A stretch of DNA of 64,000 nt. It comes from Dolomedes plantarius (Eukaryota > Arthropoda > Arachnida > Araneae > Dolomedidae). The notes beneath the pieces were generated by a model that saw nothing but the letters and a program-made list of their open reading frames with translations, was not told the DNA's origin and made no database searches. The stretch is taken from the NCBI GenBank assembly GCA_907164885.2, contig OU015499.1, forward strand, positions 161,622,590 through 161,686,589, in the 5' to 3' direction. Made by a program: the position numbers and the translations under genes. Shown here piece after piece: positions 10,311 to 20,328 of the stretch. Positions within the stretch are counted from its first letter, which is position 1. Each line of letters begins with the position of its first letter.

Positions 10311-11985
10311 GATTATTTCATATACGTTCGCTGTTACGATAGTTTAGAAATCCAAATAAGAAGTTAAGAATGTCTTACGGTTAACGCAGATTCATATGGC
10401 TGTTTATTGTGTCCCCTTCTACTTAAAGCAATACCAAATGGTTTAGTTCTAGAGTTTAACCGTAGAAAGTATTCAGAAAGCGAAACTTACGCCCGATCAA
10501 CGTAGATGAAAAAAAAAGCATTCGTTACGTAAAGCGGGCAGATGTGTTCAAATGCTTAGCAGAGTAACATATTGCTTCAAAGTGTGAAACTAAAATAAAA
10601 TGTAAAAATTACAATCGCGATAATCATAGCCGTTCGGAATCGGCATTAAGCTATAGGCCCCGGTCAAATCAACCCTCGTATAGCAAAAAATGAACATGTC
10701 TAAATACGCGTGTCATTTTACAAGTACTGCACACTAAATTAGATTTTTTATACCTACTTGATTTTTGACAATTTCTCTGGACTGTCCATCTATATACTCC
10801 CCCTGCTTCTCAAAACAATCCTTACATCTAGGAAATTATTCATTCCTTGCTGCATGCAAATTTTGTTGAGTACCTCTATCGACTCGGGTAACGGCTGAGG
10901 TAAGCTCTTCTAACGTGGAAAAACGTTGACTGCAAATGTTTCAACAACAGTGCTATGTCCAGGCATTTCTGTTTTTGCACAGATGTCTAGCAGTTAGGAA
11001 CCCACCGAGCACAAACAGTGAACTTTATATGTGATCTTTGATCTTCTACACTCACATTACCCGAGACATCTGCAAATCCTTTTAAAAAAATTGTCACTTT
11101 AAAACAAAACATGTGAGAAAACTTTCACTGACACATAAATATTCCTATTGTCCTCAACAGCAAATAGCGAAATTTCTTTTACTGTATCATACTGGAAGAA
11201 ATGGCGCCGTCTTCTGCATTACTTTTGAAAAGACCCTCTTATCTTGCAAGATCCAGTAGAGTCCATTATTAAAAAGACGAGACTTGGTGTAACTTATGAA
11301 CATTTGTCAAGCGATGAGTTCCAAATTAAAATTATACATTTCATACATAAAAATTTGAGACGATATCTAATATAGAATCATAATTAGATGCGCCATGCGT
11401 CAAATACTATTTTGGCTGCACATTTCGAAAAAATCCTTGTAATAAAAGCTAAATTACTTTAAAATAATTAAGAGACTAATTAATTTAATTACTTTAAGAG
11501 AGCCAAAAACGAAAATTAATTCAATCTCGATATGCAGCTATAAAATATTTATTTATATATTATACATATATATACCATTTAATGAACACAGCAGATGTAC
11601 ACAAAAGCAGTTAAATCTTAAAAATTTAAATTTCATATTAGGCAAAAACAAAAACCAGAAGTATTGCATAAGTGAAATTTCAAGACACCCGTTACGGTAG
11701 TGTAAACAGGCATGACAAAGTTTTTACTCTAATCACATCGGTAGAACAAGTATCCCATCAAGGATCATGGGTCGATACTGATAGCGCATTGATGTATTTA
11801 AAAATATTTACAAAACAAGAGTACTGTCATAAAACACTAAATTCCAAAATATAATTACGTGCGACATCGCCTTGAAATAAACACCGTCAAACCTGAGTTT
11901 GAATATGATTTTGAAGGATATTCTCCCAACGGTGGGACAAAAAATTATGCTTCATACGATCGTAGAAAGTGGGTTAGATACTTGA
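10311..11985. other. AT-rich spacer without a recognised gene (copy A)
   Basis: No frame here resembles a known family. Compared with copy B, a piece of about 138 bp corresponding to 42820-42958 is missing near 10340. AT-rich runs lie at 11400-11640. The sequence is otherwise collinear with 42959-44620. Confidence 0.6.
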
Positions 11986-12274
11986 AAGCGTGGGGTGATG
12001 CGCTTTTAAAGCCCACTGATCTTTTCTCTCACACAGTGGGGACGAAAGATTTCTCTTCTGTGTGGGTACGATTATTCTTTTTTACATGATCGAGTTCAGA
12101 AAACCTTTTCTTACATTTAGTGCACTCCAAAAGTCTTTCCTCGATGGAGAAGGAGATGCATTTTCAACTTCCCTGGAAAGAACATCTTTTGTCACGCACT
12201 GCATGCGAAATGTTTCTCCTACGTGGGTGCGGCGATGTGTATTTTTAAACAACCCCTCTCAAAAAAACCTTTTT
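11986..12274 (-). pseudogene. Decayed C2H2 fingers downstream of the zinc-finger stop (copy A)
   Basis: Minus-strand sequence continues with finger-like text (FERGCLKIHRRTHVGETF and further THTGEK-linker traces) in shifted frames, covering about three former fingers. The gene therefore once had a longer array and now ends at a frameshift-induced stop. Copy B shows the same decayed tail at about 44610-44890. Confidence 0.65.
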
Positions 12275-13654
12275 TCACAGACTACAGGAGAAAGATTTCT
12301 CTCCTGTGTGGGTACGGAGATGTGTTCTTAAATGACTCAGTCGAGAAAATTTTTTCTCACATATAGTACAGGCGAAAGGTTTCTCACCTGTGTGGGTACG
12401 GAGATGTTTTTTTAAATTATCCTGTTCAGAAAATGTTTTCTCACATACAGTGCAGGCGAAAGGCTTCTCTCCTGTGTGGGTGCGGAGATGTATTTTTAAA
12501 TCACGCTGTACAGCAAATTTCTCCTCACATACGGTGCAGGAGAAAGGTTTCTCTCCTGTGTGGGTACGGAGATGTATTTTTAAATTACAATGTACAGAAA
12601 ATTTCTTCTCACATACGGTGCAGGAGAAAGGTTTCTCTCCTGTGTGGGTACGGAGATGTATTTTTAAATTACACTGCTGAGAAAATCTTTTCTCACATAC
12701 AGTGCAGGCGAAAGGTTTATCTCCTGTGTGGGTGTGAAGATGACGATTTAATTCACCCTGTGCAATAAACCTTTTCTCACATACAGTGCAGGCGTAATGT
12801 TTCTCTCCAGCGTGGATCCGGAGATGCGTTCTTAAATGACCCTGTCGAGAAAATCTTTTCTCGCATACAGTGCAGGCGAAAGGTTTCTCTCCTGTGTGGG
12901 TACGGAGATGTGTTCTTAAATAACCGTGGTGAGAAAATGTTTTCTCACATACCGTGCAGGCGAAAGGTTTATCTCCTGTGTGGATGCGGAGATGTGTTCT
13001 TAAGGAACCCTGTACAGAAAATCTTTTCCCACATACCGTGCAGGCGAAAGGTTTGTCTCCTGTGTGAGTGCGGAGGTGTATTTCTAAAGGACTCTTTTGA
13101 GAAAATTTTTTCTCACACACCATGCAGGCGAAAGGTTTCTCTCCTGTGTGGATGAGGAGATGTGTTCTTAAATGACCCTGTTGAAAAAATCTTTTCCCAC
13201 ATATCGTGCAGGCGAAAGGTTTCTCTCCTGTGTGGGTGCGGAGATGTGTTTCTAGACGATTCTGTTGAGAAAATCCTTTCTCACATACCGTGCAGGCGAA
13301 AGGTTTATCTCCTCTGTGGGTGCGGTGATGTCTTATTAAATCGCTCTGTACATCAAATCTTCTCTCACATACAGTGCATGCGAAAACATTCTCTCCTGTG
13401 TGGGTACAGGAAGTATCAGCAATGTGGTAAGAATGATGCGTATTTAAGGAGGCCGACTGTGAAAATCTTCCGTCACGTAAATTAAATTCAGAAATTTCCT
13501 CGGTGCGAGAAAGAATCTGTGCACTGCAACTTTTTATATTTAGACTAATTCTACATGTGTTACTTGGAGGCAATTCCTCTTTTGGCTTGCATGAATGGCT
13601 TTCGTTGGAAGACTCCTTTAGACTGGAAATGCACGACATTTCCTTTTCTGCCAT
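12275..13654 (-). CDS. C2H2 zinc-finger protein with 13 fingers (copy A)
   Basis: The protein is 459 residues from the ATG at 13654, chosen because it sits in a strong initiation context (GCCATGG) and avoids a hydrophobic upstream stretch that is odd for a nuclear protein. Residues 1-90 are Ser/Cys-rich without a KRAB, BTB or clear ZAD signature. Thirteen tandem classical fingers follow (CxxC-x12-HxxxH, TGEKP/TGDKP linkers), first Cys at about residue 93. Predicted DNA-contact residues (-1,2,3,6) for fingers 1-13 are VSDR, QNRT, QGHT, QSPI, VGST, HGYT, RGHT, AGER, QCNI, VCNI, VRDI, EDNK, RSHT. The family usually binds DNA in the nucleus as transcription regulators. A possible 3' splice site (TTTTTACAG) lies near 13773, so an upstream exon is possible. 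The stop follows a truncated 14th finger. Confidence 0.85.
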   Translation of the reverse strand: MAEKEMSCISSLKESSNESHSCKPKEELPPSNTCRISLNIKSCSAQILSRTEEISEFNLRDGRFSQSASLNTHHSYHIADTSCTHTGENVFACTVCERRFDVQSDLIRHHRTHRGDKPFACTVCEKGFSQQNRLETHLRTHTGEKPFACTICGKRFFQQGHLRTHLLIHTGEKPFACMVCEKKFSQKSPLEIHLRTHTGDKPFACTVCGKRFSVQGSLRTHLRIHTGDKPFACTVCEKTFSHHGYLRTHLRTHTGEKPFACTVCEKRFSRQGHLRTHLRIHAGEKHYACTVCEKRFIAQGELNRHLHTHTGDKPFACTVCEKRFSQQCNLKIHLRTHTGEKPFSCTVCEKKFSVHCNLKIHLRTHTGEKPFSCTVCEEKFAVQRDLKIHLRTHTGEKPFACTVCEKTFSEQDNLKKHLRTHTGEKPFACTICEKKFSRLSHLRTHLRTHTGEKSFSCSL

Positions 13655-14577
13655 GGCGATGTTTCTGTACACGATGATGAGAAAACTAACTGCTAGGAAT
13701 AAGTTGAACTTCAAAACTTTGGACACCTCAAATATTCTAGTATCGCATCGTACAATCTGTACAGAGCACCTGTAAAAACAGGAGAAAGAAATGGATATAT
13801 ATATATATATATATATATTTTAAATTTTTGCACGCCAATGTTCCATAAATGGAACATCAAAGTTCGGAGAAAAATACTATTCGTATTGCTCTAAAAAATT
13901 ATTAGGTCGATTTATAAAAACGAAAGTATGGATTGATTTTTTGGCATCGAGCTTACGTTAATAAAATAAATAGTGTCTAGAGGGAAACTGTAATTTAAGC
14001 TTTTTTCTAATTTTCTAATTAATTAAAAAAGTTCAAAAATTCATATAAAATTCAAAATTTATCAAATGTTTTTATAAATGTGAGTAATTAAAAACGATCA
14101 TTTTCTTGGTAGAACATAAGTTATGACAAAAAGGATTAAATTGTGTTACTATTAGGCAAGAAATTTGCTTGTTCCAGAAATGGAACATTGGCGTGCAAAG
14201 GGTAATTTTTTTAACATCATAAAGTTTTAATGATTACAGTGCATAGAAATACTGATAAAATTCTTTCGAATTATCGAGAGGTTTTAGTAAGCGTCGATGA
14301 AAGATGTGTATGACATTGATCTACTTTCGATTCCCCTGCATCCCCTGTTTCACAAACACACGTTTTACGACGGATCTGAAGTGAATTACTCAATGCTGCT
14401 CCTGAAAACGTGTTTGTTGATAGACGTCGTGTATGACTCAACTGGAGAGTCACATATATTGGAAATTAACGTTATACGGAGTTCTTATTCTTTTCCTTTG
14501 CTCTGCGAATTTCTTCCGCTAGGAAGGATACGTCACACTAATTAGATTCAAAACCATTTCGGACTATAGAAGAGGCA
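13655..14577. other. Upstream flank of the zinc-finger gene (copy A)
   Basis: Holds a (TA)n tract at 13796-13819, the piggyBac MITE at 13826-14203, and otherwise AT-rich DNA with no supported gene. Promoter elements could not be identified with confidence. Confidence 0.5.
13826..14203. mobile_element. piggyBac-like MITE with palindromic subterminal motif (copy A)
   Basis: Inverted ends share TTTGCACGCCAATGTTCCAT and lie about 375 bp apart. Each end carries an internal palindrome (ATGTTCC-N6-GGAACAT). The outermost bases resemble piggyBac ends next to degenerate TTAA sites (TTAA on the left, TTAC read from the right). The same motif recurs at 32456 and, in copy B only, at 48590, both inside piggyBac relics. 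The element is present in both copies. Confidence 0.65.
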
Positions 14578-14698
14578 CTTACAGTGCAGGCGAAAGGCAT
14601 CTCTCTACTGTGTGTGTGTAGAGATCGCTTTTTAATTCACCCTCTACAATAAATCTTTTCTCACATACAGTGCAGGCGAAAGGTTTCACTGTTTGTGA
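14578..14698 (-). pseudogene. Isolated C2H2 finger fragment (copy A)
   Basis: Minus-strand sequence encodes parts of two fingers highly like those of the adjacent gene (the CACATACAGTGCAGGCGAAA block, TGTGAG/CHTH-type linkers) but in broken frame. It lies about 0.9 kb upstream of the zinc-finger start, next to a truncated piggyBac. Copy B has the same fragment at about 47172-47280. It may be a leftover from a tandem array of zinc-finger genes. Confidence 0.65.
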
Positions 14699-14700
14699 AA

Positions 14701-16064
14701 CTTTTTTCACATCTAATGATTATTTTTCACATTATCTAATGATTCTGAGAAAAAAGAATGTATTGATATTTGTCAACTGCCTCCAGAAGAAAGTGGATGT
14801 TTAACAGATGAGGAAGATATAAATGAGGATATCTTGGGACCTGTTCTGCCAGTAGATGCTTGTGGTCAAGTCGAAATATCTATAAAAATAGATGTTAATG
14901 GAATATCTAATGAATACGGATTTGATCCTGCAGTACCTTCAACTTCAAAGGGAAGACCGAATTTGAAGCAAAAACTAAAGTCAAAACAGAAAAAATATTC
15001 TACATTGCTGGGAAAAAATGAAAGTTTTAAAAAAATCCTAAAAATTGATAGCACTGAGAATATTTCTGAAATGTGTCCTAAGTTCGTTACCTTAACTCCA
15101 GTTGAAATATTTCACAAGTTCAGACCAATAGAATATCTATTGCATTTATCAAATGTCTTGGATCCTCTTGGATCTAGAGTTATGTGAGAGCGTCTATCCA
15201 GTGTTGAAAATACAGAAAAGAATGAAATTTTCTTTGACAACTCTCATAACATAAGCTCTTTAGTGAGTTGTCTGAAAAAGGTTTCAAAGGAATTGGCACG
15301 ATACCGGAATTTCGGACAGGAAGATGTCCTCCCAGATCACCAAATAAAGCCTCAAAATGGCAAAGAGGAAATTTTTAGTACTGAAGTGACGGTCAATATT
15401 GAATATGCCGCTGGAAAGACAGTACTAAAGCACCCAATTATTCGACACATGAGTCTATCAGTAAAACTAAGCGATTCTGACCAGCAGAAAAAAAAAGAGA
15501 ACTGATGTTTCACAGCCACATCTGATAAAAACTTATAGTGAGGGAATGGGAGGTTCGGATTTGCGAGACAGACTTCTTGGATCATATTGACATTATGTTT
15601 AGAAGCAACAAATGGTACTGGAATCTATTTAACAATGGTCTAAATATGGCTGTCACTGCTAGATGAATTTTGCATTTACATTTGCGCAAAGGTACAACAG
15701 CAGAGCAATCATATCTCAATTTTCGGAGAGAAGTTACTTTGTGTTTCCTTCGCATGAAACCGAAAATCCACTCTGTTCCTAGACCTCGCGCACATTGCTC
15801 TGAATCTTTCAATCAGATGCACATTATCTTGTGCCGGCTATTTTCTGCTTAACTCGTGTTATTTCTGAATAACGTTTAGAAATTTACTTACAACTACTAA
15901 AAAAATTATGCACAAAAACTGAGATTTGAAATTAAATTTCGTTAGTCATATTTTATGAAACAATTTTTTTAACTTACTCACAGTTCTTATGTTTTAGTTT
16001 TAATGTGATTTTTATCAATAAATAGTTTGTGTTATCGTTCGATCATAGTGCGGCGTGTAAAACG
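14701..16064 (+). pseudogene. Second piggyBac transposase relic (copy A)
   Basis: Reading from about 14760: the acidic N-terminal region with LPPEESGCLTDEED, then a frame at 14834-15187 containing LTPVEIFHKF and EYLLHLSN, matching the start of the piggyBac transposase domain. A stop at 15187 replaces a codon open in copy B. An IFFDN block follows near 15230, then GMGGSDLRDRLLGSY near 15545 and the KWYWNLFNN block near 15610, which are C-terminal parts. The catalytic centre is internally shortened and several stops are present. It is degenerate. The 5' end is truncated against the zinc-finger fragment; the 3' end reaches a TTAA at 16065. Confidence 0.8.
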
Positions 16065-16068
16065 TTAA
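16040..16068 (+). repeat. Right end of second piggyBac with TTAA (copy A)
   Basis: GATCATAGTGCGGCGTGTAA followed by AACG and TTAA at 16065-16068. It is closely similar to the right end at 2841-2870 (CATAGTGTGGCATGTAAAAGG), so the two piggyBac relics belong to related families. Confidence 0.7.
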
Positions 16069-16805
16069 CACCCCTCAAATTTTAATTTTTCACGTGAAAT
16101 CGATAGCAATATATAAAAGTTTGTGCTAAGAAATGATATATCTATAAACTAAGATGTTCTAAATTATGTCCCAGTCTAATTAAATTACTGATCATTTTAA
16201 ATTTATTTTAATTAGGGCACAAGGTTCCTTAGCTATCGCCATTCTTTTTCCCTGGTAGATCTTAATGACGTGCTCAGATTTCATATGTTTCAATTTGTAG
16301 GACTCTCCACAAAACTACTGCTATCGGCCCGAGCAATAAAAGATAAGGAATATTAATATTTTTGCCCCTTATATTTAGTTTAGATGTCTGGAAGTCATAA
16401 TAATTTCATCGTTAATTATTAAGTTTAATGCTCCGAGAAATTCCAGAGATCAACATCTGACGAAAAACCTTCGTTGCCAAGACATTAAAAGTTTATAAAT
16501 CAAATAAAATGTGTAAAATCATTACAGGAAATAACAAAGAATACTTGGCTTATGGGTTTGTTAAGGCACAATTCTGTCGATTGTAGTTTGATGGTTACAG
16601 ATATTTTTCACCACAATGTGTCCACATTTTAATCTGTATGTTGTATATATAATGCATTAGGATTGACAATAGCATAACTTCTTGAATTTTTTTTTCCTTT
16701 CATTTAGTGTGCAATAGTGCTTTTATGCGAATCCTCACATAATGTGAATGAAATATTTCAAAACAGTTATCTGTGGACCTCTTGTAGTCTATGAGATACA
16801 CGTCA
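16069..16805. other. AT-rich spacer, no recognised gene (copy A)
   Basis: Collinear with 48743-49474 of copy B. Only short frames are present and none matches a known family. The edge at 16801-16805 is the insertion point of the hairpin-rich segment. Confidence 0.55.
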
Positions 16806-17083
16806 TACCGGAAATATATATTCGCGAAACAGAGAGAGAAGTGTAGGGGAAGGAAGTGATTTATTGGCTTTTAACCTCCCCCCTATCCGGGAGAGGTTTT
16901 ATGGGCGTCCCTCGTCCCTTTGATGATTCGTCCCAGACCGCTCAGGAGAGCGGTTTTAAGACGAATGATCAAAGCGACGAAAAACTACCCCCACGTTGGG
17001 GGGGTGACTAATCGACCCCAAAATGTGTCAAGAGGGGACGGAGGAAGCTTATTCGCAGATTATTCGCGTACGTGTAGTTGTAG
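16806..17083 (-). mobile_element. Hairpin-rich insertion, possible solo LTR (copy A only)
   Basis: About 278 bp missing at the matching place in copy B (near 49475). The flanks CGTCA and CATCA could be a 5-bp target duplication; copy B reads AGTCA. The composition is GC-rich compared with the surroundings. On the minus strand a CATAAAA box lies about 40 bases before CAATAAATCACTT, an arrangement like the promoter and poly(A) signal of a retroviral-type LTR. TG..CA ends were not confirmed. It contains three adjacent hairpins. A structured non-coding RNA insertion is the alternative. Confidence 0.45.
16912..16980. repeat. 69-nt strong hairpin
   Basis: Arms TCGTCCCTTTGATGATTCGT... and ...ACGAATGATCAAAGCGACGA pair along about 30 positions with one small internal loop, two other mismatches and an AGGA tetraloop closed by CCGCTC/GAGCGG. 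Smaller hairpins flank it at 16874-16899 and 16987-17007. Length and loop would suit a pre-miRNA-like or LTR regulatory fold, but there is no evidence of transcription. Confidence 0.75.
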
Positions 17084-17420
17084 CATCAGGAATGTACTGC
17101 TGATAAAATGAGTAAAATTATTACAGGAAATAACATTTTAGCTTACCTTGAATTACCTTTCTACTGTGTAATAAAATAAATAAAATGATAGTGTGATTCA
17201 GAGAATATCGGAAAACCAAATTGTTCTTACAGTATAAGGAAATCTCATAACATTCTTCATTTTTTAGTATCAAGTCAAATGGTTTCCTAATAGACTGGAA
17301 ATATTTAGGTCATAACTCTACAATACAGTTCAGCGCTACATGAAATCAGATGAAGATTAAGCTATACCTATTATGACACTTCTTGGTTAGAGAAAATCAC
17401 ACCATCCTCCTCATAAACAA
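17084..17420. other. Spacer, no gene (copy A)
   Basis: Ordinary AT-rich DNA, collinear with 49479-49500 and then, after a segment of about 1.5 kb present only in copy B, with 51045-51319. Confidence 0.5.
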
Positions 17421-18320
17421 TCTATATATATAAAACGCGTAGGTATGCGGCACAAAAATCGACGATATTTCTACACTCCGAATGGCAACGGCTGCAACTA
17501 CCAGATATAATTAGCGGCCGTTCGCAATTTTCATCTTTATAACCATTGGTCAATTACTATGCACATCTACGTTGGCGGGCGTGGCCCATGTAACGTAGTT
17601 ACATCACTGACTAACGCGCTCTAATGAGCAATTTTCAACCGCGTGTCAACATGGATTTATGCACTGAAATCAGGAATCCTCAAAAGCGAGCTGCACGATC
17701 AAGTGAAAATTGGGAGCAGTCTCAAGAAAGAAAGCGAAGAAGAAATAATTCATTATGAAAGAGGCGTGAAACAGAGAACATAAATGATCGCGAGGTTAGG
17801 CTTAACTGTTGCTGGCAAAGCAACCGACAACCTGTAATAGTTAATTTTCAAAACTTTTTTCAGTACTTTCTGAATTTTTACTCTATTTTGTAAGTAAAGA
17901 AATTTTCCCAACAATTTATTATTTGATATGATTAAGTGTAGATATCTTAATTGTGAACAATAGCACGTACAAAGAGTGATGTAATCCACACTATAATTTA
18001 GTACTTGTGGAATTTTCCCCCAACAATTTCTTATTTGATGTAATGATAAGGTGTATATATCTAATTATAAAAATAGGACGTACAGAGAGGGGTGTAATTT
18101 TAAAAATCATCCGTGTTGTCTTTCTCGGTCTTCTGTGTTCTGCAGTAATGGAAATTCAAATTTTTTAATCCCGATGTTTTAGAATCAGCCTTATGGAGAA
18201 TACACCTTAACAACATATATTTATGATGAAAAGTAATGGTAACATTCGTTACATATGTTACTTTCAGTTGAGTTGTTTTGCAAAAGAAAATATAAAACTA
18301 AAAGCGCAGCGGTTAGTCAG
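17421..18320 (+). mobile_element. Helitron-like non-autonomous element (copy A only)
   Basis: The segment is absent from copy B at about 51319, which reads straight from AAACAAT into GATAAAAAAA. It begins TCTATATATATAAAACGCG, typical of Helitron/Helentron 5' ends, and it encodes a short Arg-rich N-terminus like those of Rep/helicase proteins. Diverged tandem units of about 112 bp lie at 17897-18100. The 3' end, near GCGCAGCGGTTAGTCAG, lacks a clear CTRR, so assignment rests on the 5' end, the small frame and the empty site. Confidence 0.55.
17651..17758 (+). pseudogene. Helitron Rep/helicase N-terminal remnant
   Basis: A 35-codon frame, MDLCTEIRNPQKRAARSSEN and then a Glu/Arg-rich segment ending in a stop. 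Arg-Ala-rich openings of this kind precede the Rep domain in many arthropod Helitrons. No HUH or helicase motif is present. It is too short to be functional. Confidence 0.45.
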
Positions 18321-18680
18321 ATAAAAAAAGCAATAAATCCTTTTTCATGATAAACTATGAAATATTTTATTCTTCAGTCATAACTGTCATATGCACTGAG
18401 AGAAACTGTAAAAGTGTAATACCATATTTAACAAAACAGTAATACTCCCACAAATTACATTTTTTTAGGGATTAGTAAATAAAAAAACAATCTACAGTCA
18501 TATAAAAATTCCTACATGATGAAACTTAAACTGTTTAGTTCATATACAAATATGGTTATGGTCTTTTTATAAATTACTTCCCATCAAACTATTTTTTCTT
18601 TCCTGGGATATGAAAAAATAATTTTTCTGTATTTTGTACACATAAGCTCAGGTGAGGATAATAGCAAAGCATTTATTGTC
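18321..18680. other. Spacer, no gene (copy A)
   Basis: AT-rich and collinear with 51320-51720. Nothing recognised. Confidence 0.5.
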
Positions 18681-19880
18681 TTTATTTCAGGCAAATGTGA
18701 CAAAAAGAAAAAGATATTGCCTAACAAAGTTATTGATACTTTCAAAATAAATTCTACGCCAAAATTATTTTACATAAATACCATTGGAGTATCAAATATT
18801 TACACACTGGTACAAGGCAGTCAAAAACAACGGATTGTTGAGCTTATACCAGAATGCAAAAAATTACAAAACTCAAAATATCTGGGGTATAGGGTTTGGA
18901 TAAGGAGCATTTGGATCTTTCAAAACCGATTTCTTGAGGTAGAGAGTTACAATCTATAACATTTGTGATTGGATTACAGAGTACAAGAGAGAGAGAATTT
19001 TAAATAATTTTATTCAAATTTCATTAACTTTGTCTAGAAACATCAAGTTTTCTTTAAAAGATTTTCATAAAATTCAGAGCTACTTTCAGGATTCTCAACA
19101 AAATAATCACATAAAAGTGGATCAGGAAATATAAAAAGGGTAAAATGAGGTGAAAAAAAAAAACGCTACATGACGCCATGAATATGCCAACAAAAATTTG
19201 TATTAATATAATTAAGTTGTGAACACAACTTAATTAAAACGATATGAGTAATCATATTAAAACGATATGAATTAAAACGATATGAGTAATCATAAGACAG
19301 CCTTAGGAATACTAAGGATAAAAGGATAGAAAATATGTATAGAATAAAGCATCAAAGGCAGGGCTGCTTTGATCCAATTGCACTTGGATTAGATATAACT
19401 GGACCCGAGATAGCACAGAGCCAAACATGAAGATATATTTAATATATGTTTGAAACGAAGTACTGTGATCATTTAGAAACCTTCTAGAATGCCTGATAAA
19501 GATAGCCATTCAGGTTTCGAACAAGTCTTAGTTGGAGCCATGGAGCTTGCAACTTATTTAGTAGTCACTCCTGAATTTCGGGGAACACATTTACAAAAAT
19601 GAAAAAGGATATTGAATTATGAGTATGTGGATGAACCAATACATAACTGGAAAGAAATGTTTGAGGTGCATTGTTTTTAACAAATACCATAGAAAACGAG
19701 ACACGCTAGGGAAGTTTATTCCAAACAATTCCACAGAAAAAACATAGAAGATATGCATTGGAACTACAAATTGTTTTGACAAATGGAAAAATTATTCAGA
19801 ATAATGACCAAATGATGTCTATAAAAGATGTAGACATAGAAGAAATCGAAGTATTAAAACCTACTGTTTCGTGAAACCTA
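18681..19880 (+). pseudogene. Decayed coding-like region of unknown identity (copy A)
   Basis: A TTTATTTCAG acceptor-like sequence at about 18681-18690 precedes an open frame to 18959 (KVIDTFKINSTPKLFYINTI). From about 19360 to 19870 the plus strand carries long protein-like runs across shifting frames, such as GFEQVLVGAMELATYLVV and EYVDEPIHNWKEMFEVHC, ending with NDQMMSIKDVDIEEIEVLK and a stop near 19875. Copy B has the matching text with extra stops and a 1-bp insertion. I do not recognise the family. It could be a host pseudogene or the N-terminal part of a hAT. Confidence 0.4.
19235..19290 (+). repeat. Short tandem repeat ATTAAAACGATATGA
   Basis: Three close copies of ATTAAAACGATATGA, two of them followed by GTAATCAT, at the exact place where copy B carries about 2 kb of extra DNA (52255-54243). 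Copy B has one unit. Confidence 0.75.
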
Positions 19881-20269
19881 TAAAAATTCTACAATTGCTA
19901 TAAATAACAGCCACTGGCTTTTGAAATTATATATATATCTTTAAGGATATTTTTAACCATTCATATAACTATAGAATTGGGAAAACTAAGCTTTTGTAAA
20001 TAGATATCAATTAAAACATACCTGAGGTCAACAATATCGCAGGAGAGACTCAACAGCCTTGCAATACTGTCTATAGAGCATGTAGAAACTAGGAAATAAA
20101 AATTAAGTCAATTTGTAAATGATCTTGCAAATAAAAAATATGTAGTCTAGCTATTTCTTAGTTTTTTTTGTTATAAATGTACATATTAAAGGATATATGA
20201 CCACCTTCATAATTTTTCTCTTTCAAACTTCACATGAAATGTTTTTTCTTTTATTGTATATTAGAATTT

Positions 20270-20328
20270 TAGAGTCACCAGACAAAATTTCTGCAATTGG
20301 GCCCCAGACTGACTAAGGTTGGCCCTGA
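20270..20328 (-). mobile_element. hAT terminal fragment (copy A)
   Basis: Read on the minus strand from about 20328: CAGGGCCAACCTTAGTCAGT then GGGGCCC. CAGGGCC...GGGCC starts are typical of hAT elements of the ZMYM1-like type. Copy B has it at about 55745-55806. It could be one end of the element whose other end is at 52437. Confidence 0.4.

Noticed and set aside
12300..13400. Regularly spaced 84-bp repeats that resemble a CRISPR or satellite array
   Set aside because: The period is exactly 28 codons and the translation is tandem C2H2 fingers; the conserved parts are the linkers.
13655..13726. Hydrophobic N-terminal stretch suggesting a signal peptide on the zinc-finger protein
   Set aside because: It lies upstream of an ATG in strong context, and a secreted or membrane C2H2 protein is implausible; most likely untranslated.
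12390..13775. Long plus-strand frames opposite the zinc-finger genes (also 45006-46310)
   Set aside because: They are repetitive antisense translations of finger linkers, without independent coding support.
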